Shown here: piece after piece, positions 1-9,019 of the stretch
Numbering within the stretch: position 1 is the first letter of the stretch
How the letters are laid out: the number at the start of each line of letters is the position of its first letter
Source: JBBSDP01 sp963754335
Lineage (GTDB): Bacteria; Planctomycetota; Phycisphaerae; Tepidisphaerales; Tepidisphaeraceae
Direction of reading: 5' to 3'
NCBI GenBank assembly: GCA_963754335.1
Contig: CAVWFQ010000001.1
Location: 367,771-431,770, forward strand
DNA length: 64,000 nt
Position numbers and translations under genes: made by a program
Notes under the pieces: generated by a model
Told to the model about the DNA's origin: nothing
What the model saw: only the letters and a program-made list of their open reading frames with translations
Databases searched by the model: none

Positions 1-851
1 GGTTATGGCGTCAATGCGCTGCGCGCGGCGGCAAACTCGAAACGGCCTCGAATCAGATCAATATCATCCGCGGTGATCTGTTCGATCGCCAATCACTGGA
101 AGCCGGAATGTCCGGCTGCGAAGCGGTGATTCATCTCGTCGGCATCATCGCCGAAAAGTCCAGCCGGGGAATTACCTTCGAGCGCCTTCACGTCGAGGGA
201 ACGCGCGGCGTCGTCGAGGCGACCATTGCCGCCGGGATCAAACGGTACGTCCAGATGTCCGCCCTGGGCACCCGGGCGAACGCGGTGAGCCAATATCACC
301 AGACCAAATTCCGCGCCGAGGAGATCGTGCGGCAGAGTCCGCTGGAATGGACGATTTTTCGCCCGTCCCTCATTCATGGAGAAGATGGGGAATTCACGAA
401 AATGGAGGCTGCCTGGGCGCGGGGGAAGTCCACTCCATTTCTCTTCATGCCTTATTTCGGAGCCGGCCTTTTTGGCACGGGAGGCGCGGGACTCCTTCAG
501 CCGGTGCTTGTGAACGATGTCGCCCGGGCATTTGTGGATTGCATTGACAGACCGCAGACGATCGGTCGGATATACGATCTTTCCGGCCCGGATCGGATGA
601 GCTGGCGACAGCTTCACGAGTCATTTGCGAGGGCCATTGTCGGGAAAACGCGATGGGTCATGCCGATTCCGGCGTGGTATGCCAAAAGCCTCACTTATTT
701 TCTCCCCGAAAGATCATTACCGTTCAGTCGCGATCAGGTGATCATGAGCCAGGAAGATAACATCGGGGATACGAGTCAACTCGAGCAGGATTTTGGCTGG
801 AAGCCGACCGAATTCCAGAAGGGTTTAGAGGGCTACGTGGGAAAATTATGA
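1..851 (+). CDS. NDUFA9-like NAD(P)-binding reductase (SDR family), 5' partial
   Basis: C-terminal part of an extended/atypical short-chain dehydrogenase of the complex I NDUFA9-like group. The N-terminal Rossmann glycine motif lies outside the window. Visible are 'RGDLFD' followed by 'AVIHLVGII' (the usual strand after the cofactor site), an SDR-type YxxxK ('YHQTK'), and a substrate domain with 'FRPSLIHG'. An internal ATG at 108 would cut the fold, so the frame is taken to run in from upstream. Near 25-30 the sequence seems to change frame: frame 1 reads 'GYGVNALR', and only frame 3 continues into 'GGKLETA', so one base is probably missing. Stop TGA at 849-851. Family call good; substrate unknown. 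Confidence 0.8.
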   Translation, partial: LWRQCAARGGKLETASNQINIIRGDLFDRQSLEAGMSGCEAVIHLVGIIAEKSSRGITFERLHVEGTRGVVEATIAAGIKRYVQMSALGTRANAVSQYHQTKFRAEEIVRQSPLEWTIFRPSLIHGEDGEFTKMEAAWARGKSTPFLFMPYFGAGLFGTGGAGLLQPVLVNDVARAFVDCIDRPQTIGRIYDLSGPDRMSWRQLHESFARAIVGKTRWVMPIPAWYAKSLTYFLPERSLPFSRDQVIMSQEDNIGDTSQLEQDFGWKPTEFQKGLEGYVGKL

Positions 852-978
852 CCAGCCCGCGTTGACGAAGCTATAGTTCATCGATCCCGATTGCCCTGCA
901 CATCGGGCGTTGATGCTTTTGCCGAGAATGGTCACGTGATAGGAGAATCAGGCCCACTGGCGCAGCATCCATGCACGC

Positions 979-1007
979 TTGACAGGTTTCCGGGTAAGGC
1001 GTAGGTT
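979..1007 (+). promoter_or_regulatory. sigma70-type promoter for the Ser/Thr kinase
   Basis: A perfect -35 TTGACA (979-984) is followed by a 17-nt spacer and a weak -10 TAGGTT (1002-1007). Transcription would start near 1014, about 75 nt before the chosen ATG at 1089. Sequence match only. Confidence 0.45.
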
Positions 1008-1088
1008 TTTTCAGGTCAGTTTTTTTGCAACTCTTGTCCCTCGCGTCACTTGAGGGAAGAAGCAGTTTGGCCGATAGCGAAGTCAGGC

Positions 1089-2360
1089 ATGTCGCAACTT
1101 GAGCGCAATTCCACGTCCGTCGCCAACCTCGACACCGAGGTGGGTAAGGTCGTTCTCGATACCGGGCTGGCCACGCAAACGGAAATTGAGTTTTGCCGGG
1201 AGCAACAGAAGCAATCCTCCGATCCGAATCAACGCAGCCTCGCCGATCTGCTCGTCGAAAACTCGTTCATCACGGCCAACCAGGCCAAGCGGATCAAGAG
1301 CCAGCTCGAAGAAAAGCGGACCTCGCAGATTCCCGGCTACCAGTTAATCAGCATTGTCGGCAAGGGGGCGATGGCCAAGGTCTTCAAGGGACGGCAGATC
1401 TCGCTCGACCGAATCGTCGCGATCAAGGTGATGCAAAAGCGGCTGAGCGAAAACAAGGAATTCGTCGAGCGCTTTTACAAGGAGGGCCGCGCCGCCGCCC
1501 GTCTTTCGCACAACAACATCGTGCAGGCGATCGACGTCGGTTCGTCGCCGGACGGGTTCCATTATTTCGTGATGGAATATGTGGAGGGGCAAACGCTCTA
1601 CGACCTGATGCAGCCGCCGCCGGTTGGCGAGAATAAACAGTTCAGCGAGGCCGAGGGCCTGGACATCACGATCCAGGTCTGCGAAGCGCTGGTTCACGCG
1701 CATCAGCGCGGGCTGATCCATCGCGACGTGAAGCCGAAAAATATCATCCTCACCCGCGACGGCATCGCCAAGCTGACGGATCTGGGCCTGGCTCGCGAGC
1801 AGAACGACATCGTTGCCGCCAAGTCCGAGGCGGGCAAGGCGTATGGAACGCCCTACTACATCAGTCCCGAGCAGGTTCGCGGCGACGTGAACATCGATTA
1901 TCGCGCCGACATCTATTCGCTCGGTGCGACCATGTATCACCTGCTCACCGGCCGCCCTCCGTTTGAGGCGACGACGCCGACCGCCGTCATGCACAAGCAT
2001 CTGAAGGATCCGCTCATCCCGCCGGACCATATCAACATGGCCCTGAGCGCCGGGGTCGGCGAGATCATCGAGGCGGCGATGGCCAAGAAGCGCGAGGAGC
2101 GCTATCCGAGCACGGCCGATATGCTCGAAGATCTAAAAGCCGTTCGCGACGGGCTTCAGCCGACGCATGCCCGCCGAGCCGTCGATCTGGATGTGCTGGC
2201 GAAAATCCAGAGCGGAAAAACCGTCGATATTTCCCCGCCCGCACCGCTCCGGCCGATTATGAACTGGGGGCATCCGGTGGTGATTGCACTTCTTGCAATT
2301 ACCGGGCTCTCGGTGGTGATCAATCTCATTCTGCTGGTCGTGATGCTGAACGGAAAGTAG
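1089..2360 (+). CDS. membrane-anchored Ser/Thr protein kinase
   Basis: Eukaryote-like Hanks-type kinase of 423 residues. Residues 1-78 form a helical N-terminal region of unknown function ('LATQTEIEFC', 'NSFITANQAK'). The kinase domain covers about 84-350: glycine loop GKGAMAKVF (91-99), ATP lysine K113, HRDVKPKN with catalytic D213, DLG (D231) in place of DFG, and 'GTPYYISPEQ' activation segment. A single C-terminal transmembrane helix (about 396-420) ends 'VVMLNGK', so the kinase should face the cytoplasm as a tail-anchored protein. A TTG at 1050 would add 13 residues; ATG 1089 is preferred because the added residues look non-native. Substrates cannot be told. Confidence 0.9.
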   Translation: MSQLERNSTSVANLDTEVGKVVLDTGLATQTEIEFCREQQKQSSDPNQRSLADLLVENSFITANQAKRIKSQLEEKRTSQIPGYQLISIVGKGAMAKVFKGRQISLDRIVAIKVMQKRLSENKEFVERFYKEGRAAARLSHNNIVQAIDVGSSPDGFHYFVMEYVEGQTLYDLMQPPPVGENKQFSEAEGLDITIQVCEALVHAHQRGLIHRDVKPKNIILTRDGIAKLTDLGLAREQNDIVAAKSEAGKAYGTPYYISPEQVRGDVNIDYRADIYSLGATMYHLLTGRPPFEATTPTAVMHKHLKDPLIPPDHINMALSAGVGEIIEAAMAKKREERYPSTADMLEDLKAVRDGLQPTHARRAVDLDVLAKIQSGKTVDISPPAPLRPIMNWGHPVVIALLAITGLSVVINLILLVVMLNGK

Positions 2361-2386
2361 AGCACTCAGGCGACGTTTGTTTCCTC

Positions 2387-2479
2387 GTTGAAAGTTGAGC
2401 GTTGGACGTTGAGCGTTGAACGTTCATTCCAATGTGAATAAACGTTCAACGTCCAACGCTCAACGCGCAACTTTCAACG
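2387..2479. repeat. palindrome of GTTGAA-type words, copy 1
   Basis: Left arm 2387-2424 and right arm 2441-2479 are near-perfect inverted copies built from variants of 'gttgaacgttgaaagttgag'. It sits between convergent genes (kinase and oxyR), where it could act as a two-way terminator. The TGA stop of oxyR (2474-2476) is itself part of the right arm. A second copy lies at 15043-15136. Confidence 0.85.
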
Positions 2480-3424
2480 AAGAAATGCGCGCAAGTTTTC
2501 CCTTTTTGCGATTGCTTCCATCGTGCCCAAGTCGGTGCGCCCCTGCGCAAGATTCTCCTTCACCCATTGAACGAATCGAACTGCCGCGAGAGGACGCGTG
2601 CGCCCTCTGCGCCAGGCCACGGCGATCTGCCGCATCGGCTTGCCCGCGTGAAGACGCAGATACCGGCAGCGGCCCGACCGATCGGAGGCGGCCGCCATTT
2701 CCGGCACGATCGAAATTCCCATTCCAAGCGCGACCAGCTCGACGATGGTGGCGATCTGCGTCGTGCGGCAAACCACCTGCGGCGCGACGTGACGTGTCGC
2801 GCAGAAACCCTGGATCTGTCGCCCGAGGCAATGCATTTCCTCAAGGCTGACCGTTGGCTGACCGCGCAGCTCAGCAATGCCAATGCTCCCCTGGCCGGCC
2901 TGCGGGTGTGATGCGGCGACGACGACCAGGAGTTCCTCCTCCGCCAGGACTTCCACGTCCAGAAGCTCGTGCTCGAGCGGAGTGCTGAGCAACGCGCAAT
3001 CGATCTGGCAATCGGCCAGCGCCTCGGCGAGGTGCTCGGTGAGATCTTCGCGCACCGACGCCTGGCAATCGGGATGAGCCCGGCGCAGTTTTCCCATGGC
3101 CGGCGGAAGCAGATAGGGAGCGATTGTCGGGATCGCTCCGACCACAAGGGCGCCAAAGAAATCGGTCGACTCGCGCAGGAGATTGGCTTCGATCTCGCGC
3201 ACGTCGGCGAGGATCCGCCGCGCCCGGGGCAGAAGCGCCCGGCCGGCGTCGGTGAGCGCGACGCCGCGCCCGAGCCGGTCGAACAGCCGGGCGCCGAGAG
3301 TTGCTTCCAGTTTCTGCAACTGCTGGCTCAGGGAGGGCTGGGCGATGTTACACCGCTCTGCCGCCCGGCTCATATTCCCGAACTCGGCGACGGCCTGAAA
3401 GTAGCGAAGCTGGTGCAGTTCCAT
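2474..3424 (-). CDS. oxyR: OxyR, LysR-type peroxide-sensing regulator
   Basis: 316-residue LysR-type regulator. N-terminal winged helix-turn-helix ('NMSRAAERCNIAQPSLSQQL', residues 17-36) and substrate/redox domain from about 90. The two redox cysteines of OxyR are present at C199 ('MHCLGRQ') and C208 ('QGFCAT'), the same numbers as in E. coli, which separates this from CynR/CbbR-like members. In the family, H2O2 joins these cysteines and the tetramer activates antioxidant genes. It lies just downstream of rsmE on the same strand; no peroxidase gene is adjacent, but a dps gene lies at 20 kb. Half-sites of OxyR type overlap its start (3423-3469). The last codons and stop come from an intergenic palindrome. 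Confidence 0.9.
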   Translation of the reverse strand: MELHQLRYFQAVAEFGNMSRAAERCNIAQPSLSQQLQKLEATLGARLFDRLGRGVALTDAGRALLPRARRILADVREIEANLLRESTDFFGALVVGAIPTIAPYLLPPAMGKLRRAHPDCQASVREDLTEHLAEALADCQIDCALLSTPLEHELLDVEVLAEEELLVVVAASHPQAGQGSIGIAELRGQPTVSLEEMHCLGRQIQGFCATRHVAPQVVCRTTQIATIVELVALGMGISIVPEMAAASDRSGRCRYLRLHAGKPMRQIAVAWRRGRTRPLAAVRFVQWVKENLAQGRTDLGTMEAIAKRENLRAFLR

Positions 3425-3469
3425 AGGACATTCCTATCGAGTGAGTCTGAATTCCTATTGGATATCTAT
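3423..3469 (-). promoter_or_regulatory. candidate OxyR autoregulatory operator
   Basis: ATAG (3423-3426) and CTAT (3434-3437) are separated by 7 nt as in the OxyR half-operator. Two more CTAT words follow at 3455 and 3466, again 11 nt apart. The four words fall at 0, 11, 32 and 43 nt, so they are helically phased, though the third is on the other strand from the E. coli consensus and the 21-nt step is one short. The site covers the oxyR start codon, which would suit autorepression. Confidence 0.45.
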
Positions 3470-4182
3470 ACCTCAGACTCGCGCGAGAGAAAAATACCAG
3501 CCCCGAGAATGGCCGCCGTTTCCACGCGCAGCACCGTGTTGGTCAGGCGAAGCGCGCGAAAGTCTGCAGCGGTAAACATCTGAACTTCCTCGTCGGTCCA
3601 TCCTCCTTCGGGACCGATGAACAGAGTCGCCGGCAGATCGACGGCGAAATCAGCAATCGAGCCGTGGACCGACAACGCCTGCGGCTCTGTTGAAAGATAC
3701 GCGCCTCTTCCCTTGGCCTGGGAGATCGCATCGGCAACCTGCGTGAGCGGCGCGATCGACATCACGCCTCGTCTGCGGGATTGTTTCGCGGCCTCCGTCG
3801 CCAGGCGCATCCATCGATCCCGCTTCCCCTTTCCTTCCGGCAGCACGACGCTTCGTGCGGCGGCAAGGGGAATGAACTCCGCGACGCCGATTTCGCTCAG
3901 CTTTTCCACCATCCAGTCGGCACGATCTCCCTTGGGAACCGCCGATGCGATGACGAGCCTTGGCATTGAAATCGTCTGCTGGGCGATTGCCTCGATACGC
4001 ACGGCCGCGCCCGCTTGCCCCCGGTGAATCAGCGTCGCGGCGGCGACGGCGCCTGCGTCGTCGAATACTTCGACGGGCGTGCCCTCGTCCAGTCGCAATA
4101 CGTTGCGGGCATGATGCGCCCCGGCTGAATCGAGTTCGATCTCGCCGGCCACAACGCGGGGAACATGGATACGACGCAACAC
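3466..4182 (-). CDS. rsmE: 16S rRNA (uracil1498-N3)-methyltransferase RsmE
   Basis: 238-residue SPOUT-family methyltransferase that methylates N3 of U1498 in 16S rRNA using SAM. An N-terminal PUA-like domain ('HHARNVLR', residues 23-30) precedes the knot domain. Diagnostic are 'EAAKQSRRR' (130-138), 'FIGPEGGWTDEE' (188-199) and the trefoil-knot segment 'LRLTNTVLRVETAA' (211-224). Full length for the family, intact. It is followed 41 nt later by oxyR on the same strand, so the two may be co-transcribed. Confidence 0.95.
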   Translation of the reverse strand: MLRRIHVPRVVAGEIELDSAGAHHARNVLRLDEGTPVEVFDDAGAVAAATLIHRGQAGAAVRIEAIAQQTISMPRLVIASAVPKGDRADWMVEKLSEIGVAEFIPLAAARSVVLPEGKGKRDRWMRLATEAAKQSRRRGVMSIAPLTQVADAISQAKGRGAYLSTEPQALSVHGSIADFAVDLPATLFIGPEGGWTDEEVQMFTAADFRALRLTNTVLRVETAAILGAGIFLSRESEV

Positions 4183-4391
4183 CGCCGCGATTATCAGACA
4201 ACTTACCGGGACCAGGCAAATTCATTGCAACGGGGTGATGCCGGGTTATCATGCCTGCCATGGAGTCCGATAAGGGGCATGGAAGTCGATTGCACCGCGA
4301 TGAGCGAGTTGGATTGAATCGGTGAGCGGGTTTGAACCCGATCGCGATTCATCCCGATTCGACTCGCGTGATCAACCGAAGGGAGACGGTC

Positions 4392-5078
4392 ATGGGACAG
4401 GCCACGGTGGACCTGCCCGATCCGCTGGATACGCCCGCGCCGACCACATCGGCCGGGACCGACGACTTGCTGTCCCAACTGGCCGGCGAGGAGATCGATC
4501 GTCTGCTTGCAGACGCCGACAGCGGTGCTGCCGCCGCATCGGAATCCGCCGAGACCGCTACTGTCGCCGCCGCTTCCATCGCTCCCCCCGCAAGTTCGCA
4601 GGACAACGATGCTCCGCCCGATTCATCCGCGACGGCGGTATCGCCGCGACCTGCGCAAAAGGACTCCGACCCGGAGTTGGCCGCCGCTCTGGACAATCTG
4701 CTGGACGGGCTGGACGAAAAGCTGGCGGCAACTCCTGTGACTGAAGGCGCCGCCGCCGCGGAAAGCCCAACATTCAACGCCCCCGATGAGCTCCCCGTTT
4801 CCGCGCCGCCGGCGGATGAACTGGGCACTTCTTCCTCGGAGCGCGAAGGGCTTACACCGCAGGAGGCCCGAGCCCACGCGGACGGGATGACCGACGACAT
4901 AGCCGCGATTGATGCCGACGATTCGCTTCCACCGTATCTCAAGCCACTCGAATGGCTCAGCGCTCCGCTCGCCAACGCTTCGGAATCGATGCGCGATGCC
5001 ATCGGCAAAATCGCCATCCTCACCCTGGTGAACGCGTTTGCGATTCTGATTTACGTGCTGTTTATCCGCCGACATTAG
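4392..5078 (+). CDS. acidic Ala/Ser-rich protein with C-terminal membrane anchor
   Basis: 228 residues, family not recognised. ATG 4392 is chosen because a purine-rich GGGAGA stands just upstream; an earlier ATG at 4332 would have no ribosome site. Residues 1-150 are low-complexity and acidic with Ala/Ser/Pro runs and two 'LLDGLDEKL/DDLLSQLAGEEIDRLL' amphipathic segments; 'SLPPYLKPLEWLSAPL' starts an ordered tail, and residues about 200-222 form a single transmembrane helix ending in RRH. It therefore looks like a tail-anchored cytoplasmic protein. Divergent from rsmE with about 210 nt between them. Confidence 0.65.
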   Translation: MGQATVDLPDPLDTPAPTTSAGTDDLLSQLAGEEIDRLLADADSGAAAASESAETATVAAASIAPPASSQDNDAPPDSSATAVSPRPAQKDSDPELAAALDNLLDGLDEKLAATPVTEGAAAAESPTFNAPDELPVSAPPADELGTSSSEREGLTPQEARAHADGMTDDIAAIDADDSLPPYLKPLEWLSAPLANASESMRDAIGKIAILTLVNAFAILIYVLFIRRH

Positions 5079-5135
5079 GCGTCAGGCTTTTACATATCTC
5101 GGTGTGCCAATGACCATCGATTCGACGCGACCTTA

Positions 5136-5227
5136 GCGAGCCGCGACCGTAAGGGAGCGAAGGAGTCTGCGCATGCTCGAAAGCCGGGGTTCCGCCAATC
5201 CGTCGCTCCCTGACGGTCGCGGCTCGC
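5136..5227. repeat. intergenic palindrome, GCGAGCCGCGACC family
   Basis: Arms 5136-5160 and 5203-5227 are 25-bp inverted copies with one mismatch, separated by 42 nt. It lies between convergent genes (tail-anchored protein and amidohydrolase) and may terminate both. Confidence 0.85.
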
Positions 5228-5272
5228 TGCGCACAATCTCTGAACGGAAGATGTGTAAAAAGCCTAAAGCCA

Positions 5273-6526
5273 TCAAGCTTCAGGATGCACGGTCATTCCC
5301 TCGCTCCAAACCGCGCCGGGCGTCGTATTGCTTTCAAGAATTTCCAGGAGGGGATCGTCGGCACTGCGCGTCGCAAAGATGACCAGGTCGGCATCGACGC
5401 CGGGCGTGATGCAACCGGCGCGATTTTCCAGGCTGAGCGATCGCGCTGCCCGGGTCGTTGCCATTTCCCATAGCGCAAGCGGGGAACCTGCGGTGCGATT
5501 CGATGAAGCAGCCGCAGTTCTTCTACGAGATTGAGGTCCGGTGAGCTGGCGGTGCTATCGGTGCCGACCGCCACGTTGATGCCGCTGCGCGAGCATCTCG
5601 CGCCAGCGGTGCGGCGGATGGCCAAAGTAAGCGTGCGTCCGCGGGCAATAGACCACCGACGCTGATTTGTGCGCCAGGAGGTCCATCTCCGCTTCGTCGG
5701 CGTAATTGACGTGGGCGAGGAGCGCCCGGGCATCAAGCAATCCAACGGCATCGGCAAAGCGCACGGCCCCGCCTTCAAAACGTGGGACGCGATCGTCCCA
5801 GCCGCCAATCCGATCCCACAAGTCGTGAAATGGGCCGGATTGATTGGCGAGAAATTCGCTTTCGTGCGGGGATTCGGCCAGATGCGTGGTCAGCGGCATT
5901 CCCCGGTTTCGCGCGGCCTCGACACATCGGCGATAGCCGTCCATTTCCACGGAATAGGGAGCGTGCGGCGAGATGCCGATTCGCGTTCGTCTAGTCGCAA
6001 AAGTATCGTCCATCGCCGCGATCAGTCGCTCTTCGAGAAACCCGCGCCTCCCCGCCATCGCCAGCACCTCGCCGAAGCTGACTGCCTGAATCGGCGCGGT
6101 GCCGAGCTCACTTCGCGTGAGTTGACTGAACCGGCTGATGTCGCCGACGGTAGTCACTCCGAACTTCAGGCATTGCCCGATCCCGATTCGGACCGCGCGT
6201 TGAACCCGCTCGGCGGGATCCTCCGCCGAAACTGTTGTGCGGACGACCTGACCGAGCCATTCGATAAAATGATCGCCCGAGAAATCGGCGCTGCGAAGAT
6301 CGCTGAGCTCCAGGTGAACGTGGGGATTGACGAGTCCGGGCAGGATTACGGCCGAGCCGTAGTCGAATCTCTCCGCGTCGGGAAATTTCGAAATGATCTG
6401 ATTGGAAGGTCCCACCGCGGAGATGAGTCCTTCGGCCAGTACAACCGCCCCGTCACGAATGGGGGGAGCGGACATGGGAAAGAGATAATCCGCGTGAAGC
6501 AACTTGAGGGATTCGCCGAGAGGCAT
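5273..6526 (-). CDS. amidohydrolase (cytosine/adenosine deaminase-like), frame broken twice
   Basis: Metal-dependent amidohydrolase of the MtaD/TrzN-like group: deaminates an unidentified purine- or triazine-like substrate. First metal site HxH in 'NPHVHLEL', then 'SPHAPYS', 'THLAES' and 'CPRTHAYFGHPPH', the last typical of the family. The reading frame is lost near 5588-5592 and resumes as 'SGINVAVGTDSTASSPDLNL', then is lost again at the G run 5481-5484 and resumes as 'EMATTRAARSLSLENRAG', 'PGVDADLVIF'. Adding one G at 5481-5484 rejoins the second break exactly. Either a decaying gene or sequencing error. Reads away from the HD-like gene behind a TACTCC palindrome. Confidence 0.8.
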
Positions 6527-6530
6527 TCAG

Positions 6531-6614
6531 TTCCTACTCCTACTCCTACTCCTACTCGTACCCATTCCACGGCCGAAAACCGAGTAGGAGTAGGAGTACG
6601 AGTAAAAGTAGGAA
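6531..6614. repeat. palindrome of TACTCC hexamers, copy 1
   Basis: Left arm is tandem 'tactcc', right arm is the inverse 'gagtaggagtaggag', with a central loop 'ccattccacggccgaaaac'. It lies between two minus-strand genes. Copies of the same design occur at 22010-22090 and 37075-37160, each with a different loop. Confidence 0.85.
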
Positions 6615-6621
6615 TTTCTGA

Positions 6622-7277
6622 TCAGGAATCTTCTCCGTCTTCCTTCAATTCCTCCTCGAGCATCTGGGCGACCTGCCTTGCCCGCTCAAGTCTTCGTTGT
6701 GCGATCTGCTTGACGGCGTCGAAATGGAACCCGTCGCGAAGGCGCGCTTCCCAGTAGCCGTACACATCGCGATTGCGGCACCCGTCGGCGAATTGCCGCA
6801 ATCCTTCTCCCTGCTGGCTGAGTGCGATGATCTGTCCGACCAATCCCGTCACACCGAAATCTTCGAGATTGACCGCGTCGGCCAGAAGCTTGGCCTCGTC
6901 AAGGATGGGGGATCGATGCGGCATCTCGTGGAGGATCCGCGTGGTGCGGTCGAGGAAGCGCTTCGTTGGCTTCGCCGCCGATCAGCCCGACGATCAATTC
7001 CGCCGACTCCTCGGCGCGATTGCGCAGGGTGGGACGAAGGGTTTTGCCGGCGAGATGTTTTCGGCCGCGGCGAAGCGGCAGTTGAAGTGCATATGAAGCC
7101 AGTTCGAGGGCATCGCGATCGAGTTCGGCCCCCACGAGCTTCATCCCGGCCAGTCGTTCGATACGGTCGCCATAACCTTCTGGCGTCATCCAGCAGGCGC
7201 GGCCCCACCGCGGCCTCTTCGTCCAGAGTACGCAGGGCCTGCTCCAGGCGCTGACCCAGCTTTGCATCGAGCGGCAT
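6622..7277 (-). CDS. HD-like conserved protein, frame broken twice
   Basis: Spread over three frames. Start ATG 7277 follows AAGGA by 7 nt. Segment 1 'MPLDAKLGQRLEQALRTL' ends near 7183; segment 2 'EGYGDRIERLAGMKLVGAEL' and 'RAEESAELIVGLI' ends near 6953; segment 3 'HRSPILDEAKLLADAVNLED' to 'EELKEDGEDS'. The third segment resembles the C-terminal half of HD-superfamily hydrolases ('DEAKLLADA.NL..FG..G', then 'YGYWEARLRDGFHF'). The canonical adjacent His-Asp pair is not obvious, so catalysis is uncertain. About 218 residues when joined. Confidence 0.55.
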
Positions 7278-7396
7278 GAACCGATCCTTCACTTCCGCCG
7301 CCTCGCGGCAGTTAGTATGATCGACCGGCCCGGCTTTTGGAAAAAAGATTTCGTCCCCCGCCAATGACATTCAGTCTGAGTTCCAACGGACCCGCC

Positions 7397-8571
7397 ATGC
7401 GCAAAATGCAATCGTTCCTGCTGTTGTTTCTCTCAACCCCATTGTTTATTTGCAGTTGCCGATCGACCGACCGGGCGGAAATCCCAGCCCAAACACGGCC
7501 GACGACAACTGTTTCGACGACGCAGCCGGCTGAACCACCGACGCCAGCGGGCACGCAAAGCGAAAGTGACACGCTGTCGCAGATTGTCCAGCTTACCGAC
7601 GGATTCGATCGGGCTGGCGAGGCTTACTTCTCGCCGGATATGAAATGGATCATTTTCCAGGCAGCCCCGCGAGGCGAGCAGCACTATCAGATGTATCTGG
7701 CTCGGCTGATCTGGGAGGGGCAGACGCTCGCAGGCGGCGGCAAGCCAATCCGCATCAGTCCGCCTCATTCGCGCAATACCTGCGGTTATTTCTCACCCGA
7801 CGGCAATTCAATTGTTTTCGCTTCGACCGCCGGCAAGGATGATCCCAACGAGCCGTCCGCCGGATATCAGCGACAGGGCCATACCTACCGTTGGGACTTT
7901 CCCGCCGGAATGGAGATTTATCGGACCTACGATTGGAAGAGCGCCATCGAAAAAGCCATCGCATCGAATCAGATTGCGATCGACCTGGCCAAGCACGCCC
8001 TGACCGACAACAACGTTTATGACGCCGAAGGCTCTTTTTCGCCGGACGGAAAGTGGATTGTCTTCACGTCGATGCGCACCGGAGACGGCGACATCTACGT
8101 GATGCGGCGGATGGCTCGGATCCCGTGCGCATCACCACCGCCCCGGGTTACGACGGCGGCCCCTTCTTTTCCCCGGATGGGAAGCGGCTTCTCTACCGCT
8201 CCGACCGCAAGCACAATGACATGCTGCAGGTTTTTGTGGCGGACCTCGCGTTCGATGAGAAGGGAAACATTACCGGCGTCAAAGCCGAGCACCAGTTGAC
8301 TGACGACGGCTACGTGAACTGGGGACCGTACTGGTATCCCGACGGGAAACACATCATTTACGCCACGAGTCGGCATGGCCACACCAATTACGAACTGTAC
8401 GTGATGCGCGATGACGGATCCCATCTGATGCGGATCACGTTCACGGATGGCGCGGATATTCTGCCGGTGTTTTCGGGGGATGGGAAATATCTGATGTGGA
8501 CGAGCAAAAGATCTTCGAATCATACGACTCAGATATTTGCGGCGCGGTTCAAGCCGCCGGAAACGTGGTGA
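7397..8571 (+). CDS. TolB/WD40-like beta-propeller lipoprotein, one frame shift
   Basis: ATG 7397 opens a lipoprotein-type signal peptide ('MRKMQSFLLLFLSTPLFIC', cysteine near residue 17-19). After a Thr/Pro-rich linker come four or more PD40-type blades: 'AYFSPDMKWIIFQ', 'GYFSPDGNSIVFAS', 'GSFSPDGKWIVFTS', 'PFFSPDGKRLLYRS', 'PYWYPDGKHIIYAT', 'PVFSGDGKYLMWTS'. The frame is lost near 8103-8112 ('IYVMRRM') and resumes as 'DGSDPVRITTAPGYDGG'. Such propellers act as periplasmic protein-binding scaffolds or peptidase partners; no enzyme domain is visible here. Confidence 0.8.
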
Positions 8572-8573
8572 CG

Positions 8574-8640
8574 TCAAATTCCAAATCCCAAGCACCAAAT
8601 CCCAAATAAATTCCAAATTTCAAGGAATGAAATCTCAAAC
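8574..8640 (+). repeat. left terminal inverted repeat of the S23-type element
   Basis: About 67 nt built from 'caaatcccaa' and 'aaattccaaat' words. It matches the inverse of 9020-9086 at most positions, including an identical 28-nt core, and starts directly after the stop of the propeller lipoprotein. Confidence 0.85.
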
Positions 8641-8644
8641 GGGC

Positions 8645-9004
8645 CTACTCGCTCTTACGAATGATCGCGCTCAGGATCTTTTTAAGTTCAACGGCCTCTG
8701 CGACAAGCGACTGACATTCATGCGTTTGCGCCGCATCGGAAATGTCGAGGAGGCGGAGCCAATATCGGCTCTCTTTGCATTCTCGCCGCGCGATGCGAAC
8801 ACGAAGGACAAAATCCTTACGACTGAGTGACTCGTTTGCTTCAATGTAATTGGCGCCGACCGAGCCTGATGAGCGCACCAATTGGCGGCCGTCCTCCTGG
8901 TTGCAAACGGTACGCGGCAGTTGCTTCACGAAAGCGCGCACGCGCTTCGCGAACCGATAGGTCCGCTCCTCCAGATCGTAGTTGTCGGATTCGTCGTTGC
9001 TCAC
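8645..9004 (-). CDS. four-helix-bundle protein, S23/bAvd-like
   Basis: Small helical protein of the 23S rRNA intervening-sequence (S23) family, also related in fold to the accessory protein of diversity-generating retroelements. GTG 9004 gives 120 residues, the usual length; extending to 9094 only translates the flanking repeat. Recognisable are 'YRFAKRVRAFVKQLPR', 'QLVRSSGSVGANYIEANES', 'SRKDFVLRVRIARRECKES', 'YWLRLL' and a helical tail 'ELKKILSAIIRK'. Function in the family is poorly known; the fold forms pentamers that bind RNA. The gene is the sole cargo between two long inverted repeats (8574-8640 and 9020-9086). Confidence 0.88.
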   Translation of the reverse strand: MSNDESDNYDLEERTYRFAKRVRAFVKQLPRTVCNQEDGRQLVRSSGSVGANYIEANESLSRKDFVLRVRIARRECKESRYWLRLLDISDAAQTHECQSLVAEAVELKKILSAIIRKSE

Positions 9005-9019
9005 CCTTTCATCCGCATT

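Noticed and set aside
5669..6757. 362-codon open frame on the plus strand
   Set aside because: Opposite the amidohydrolase; its C-terminal 'PTPTPTPTRT' is only the translated TACTCC palindrome.
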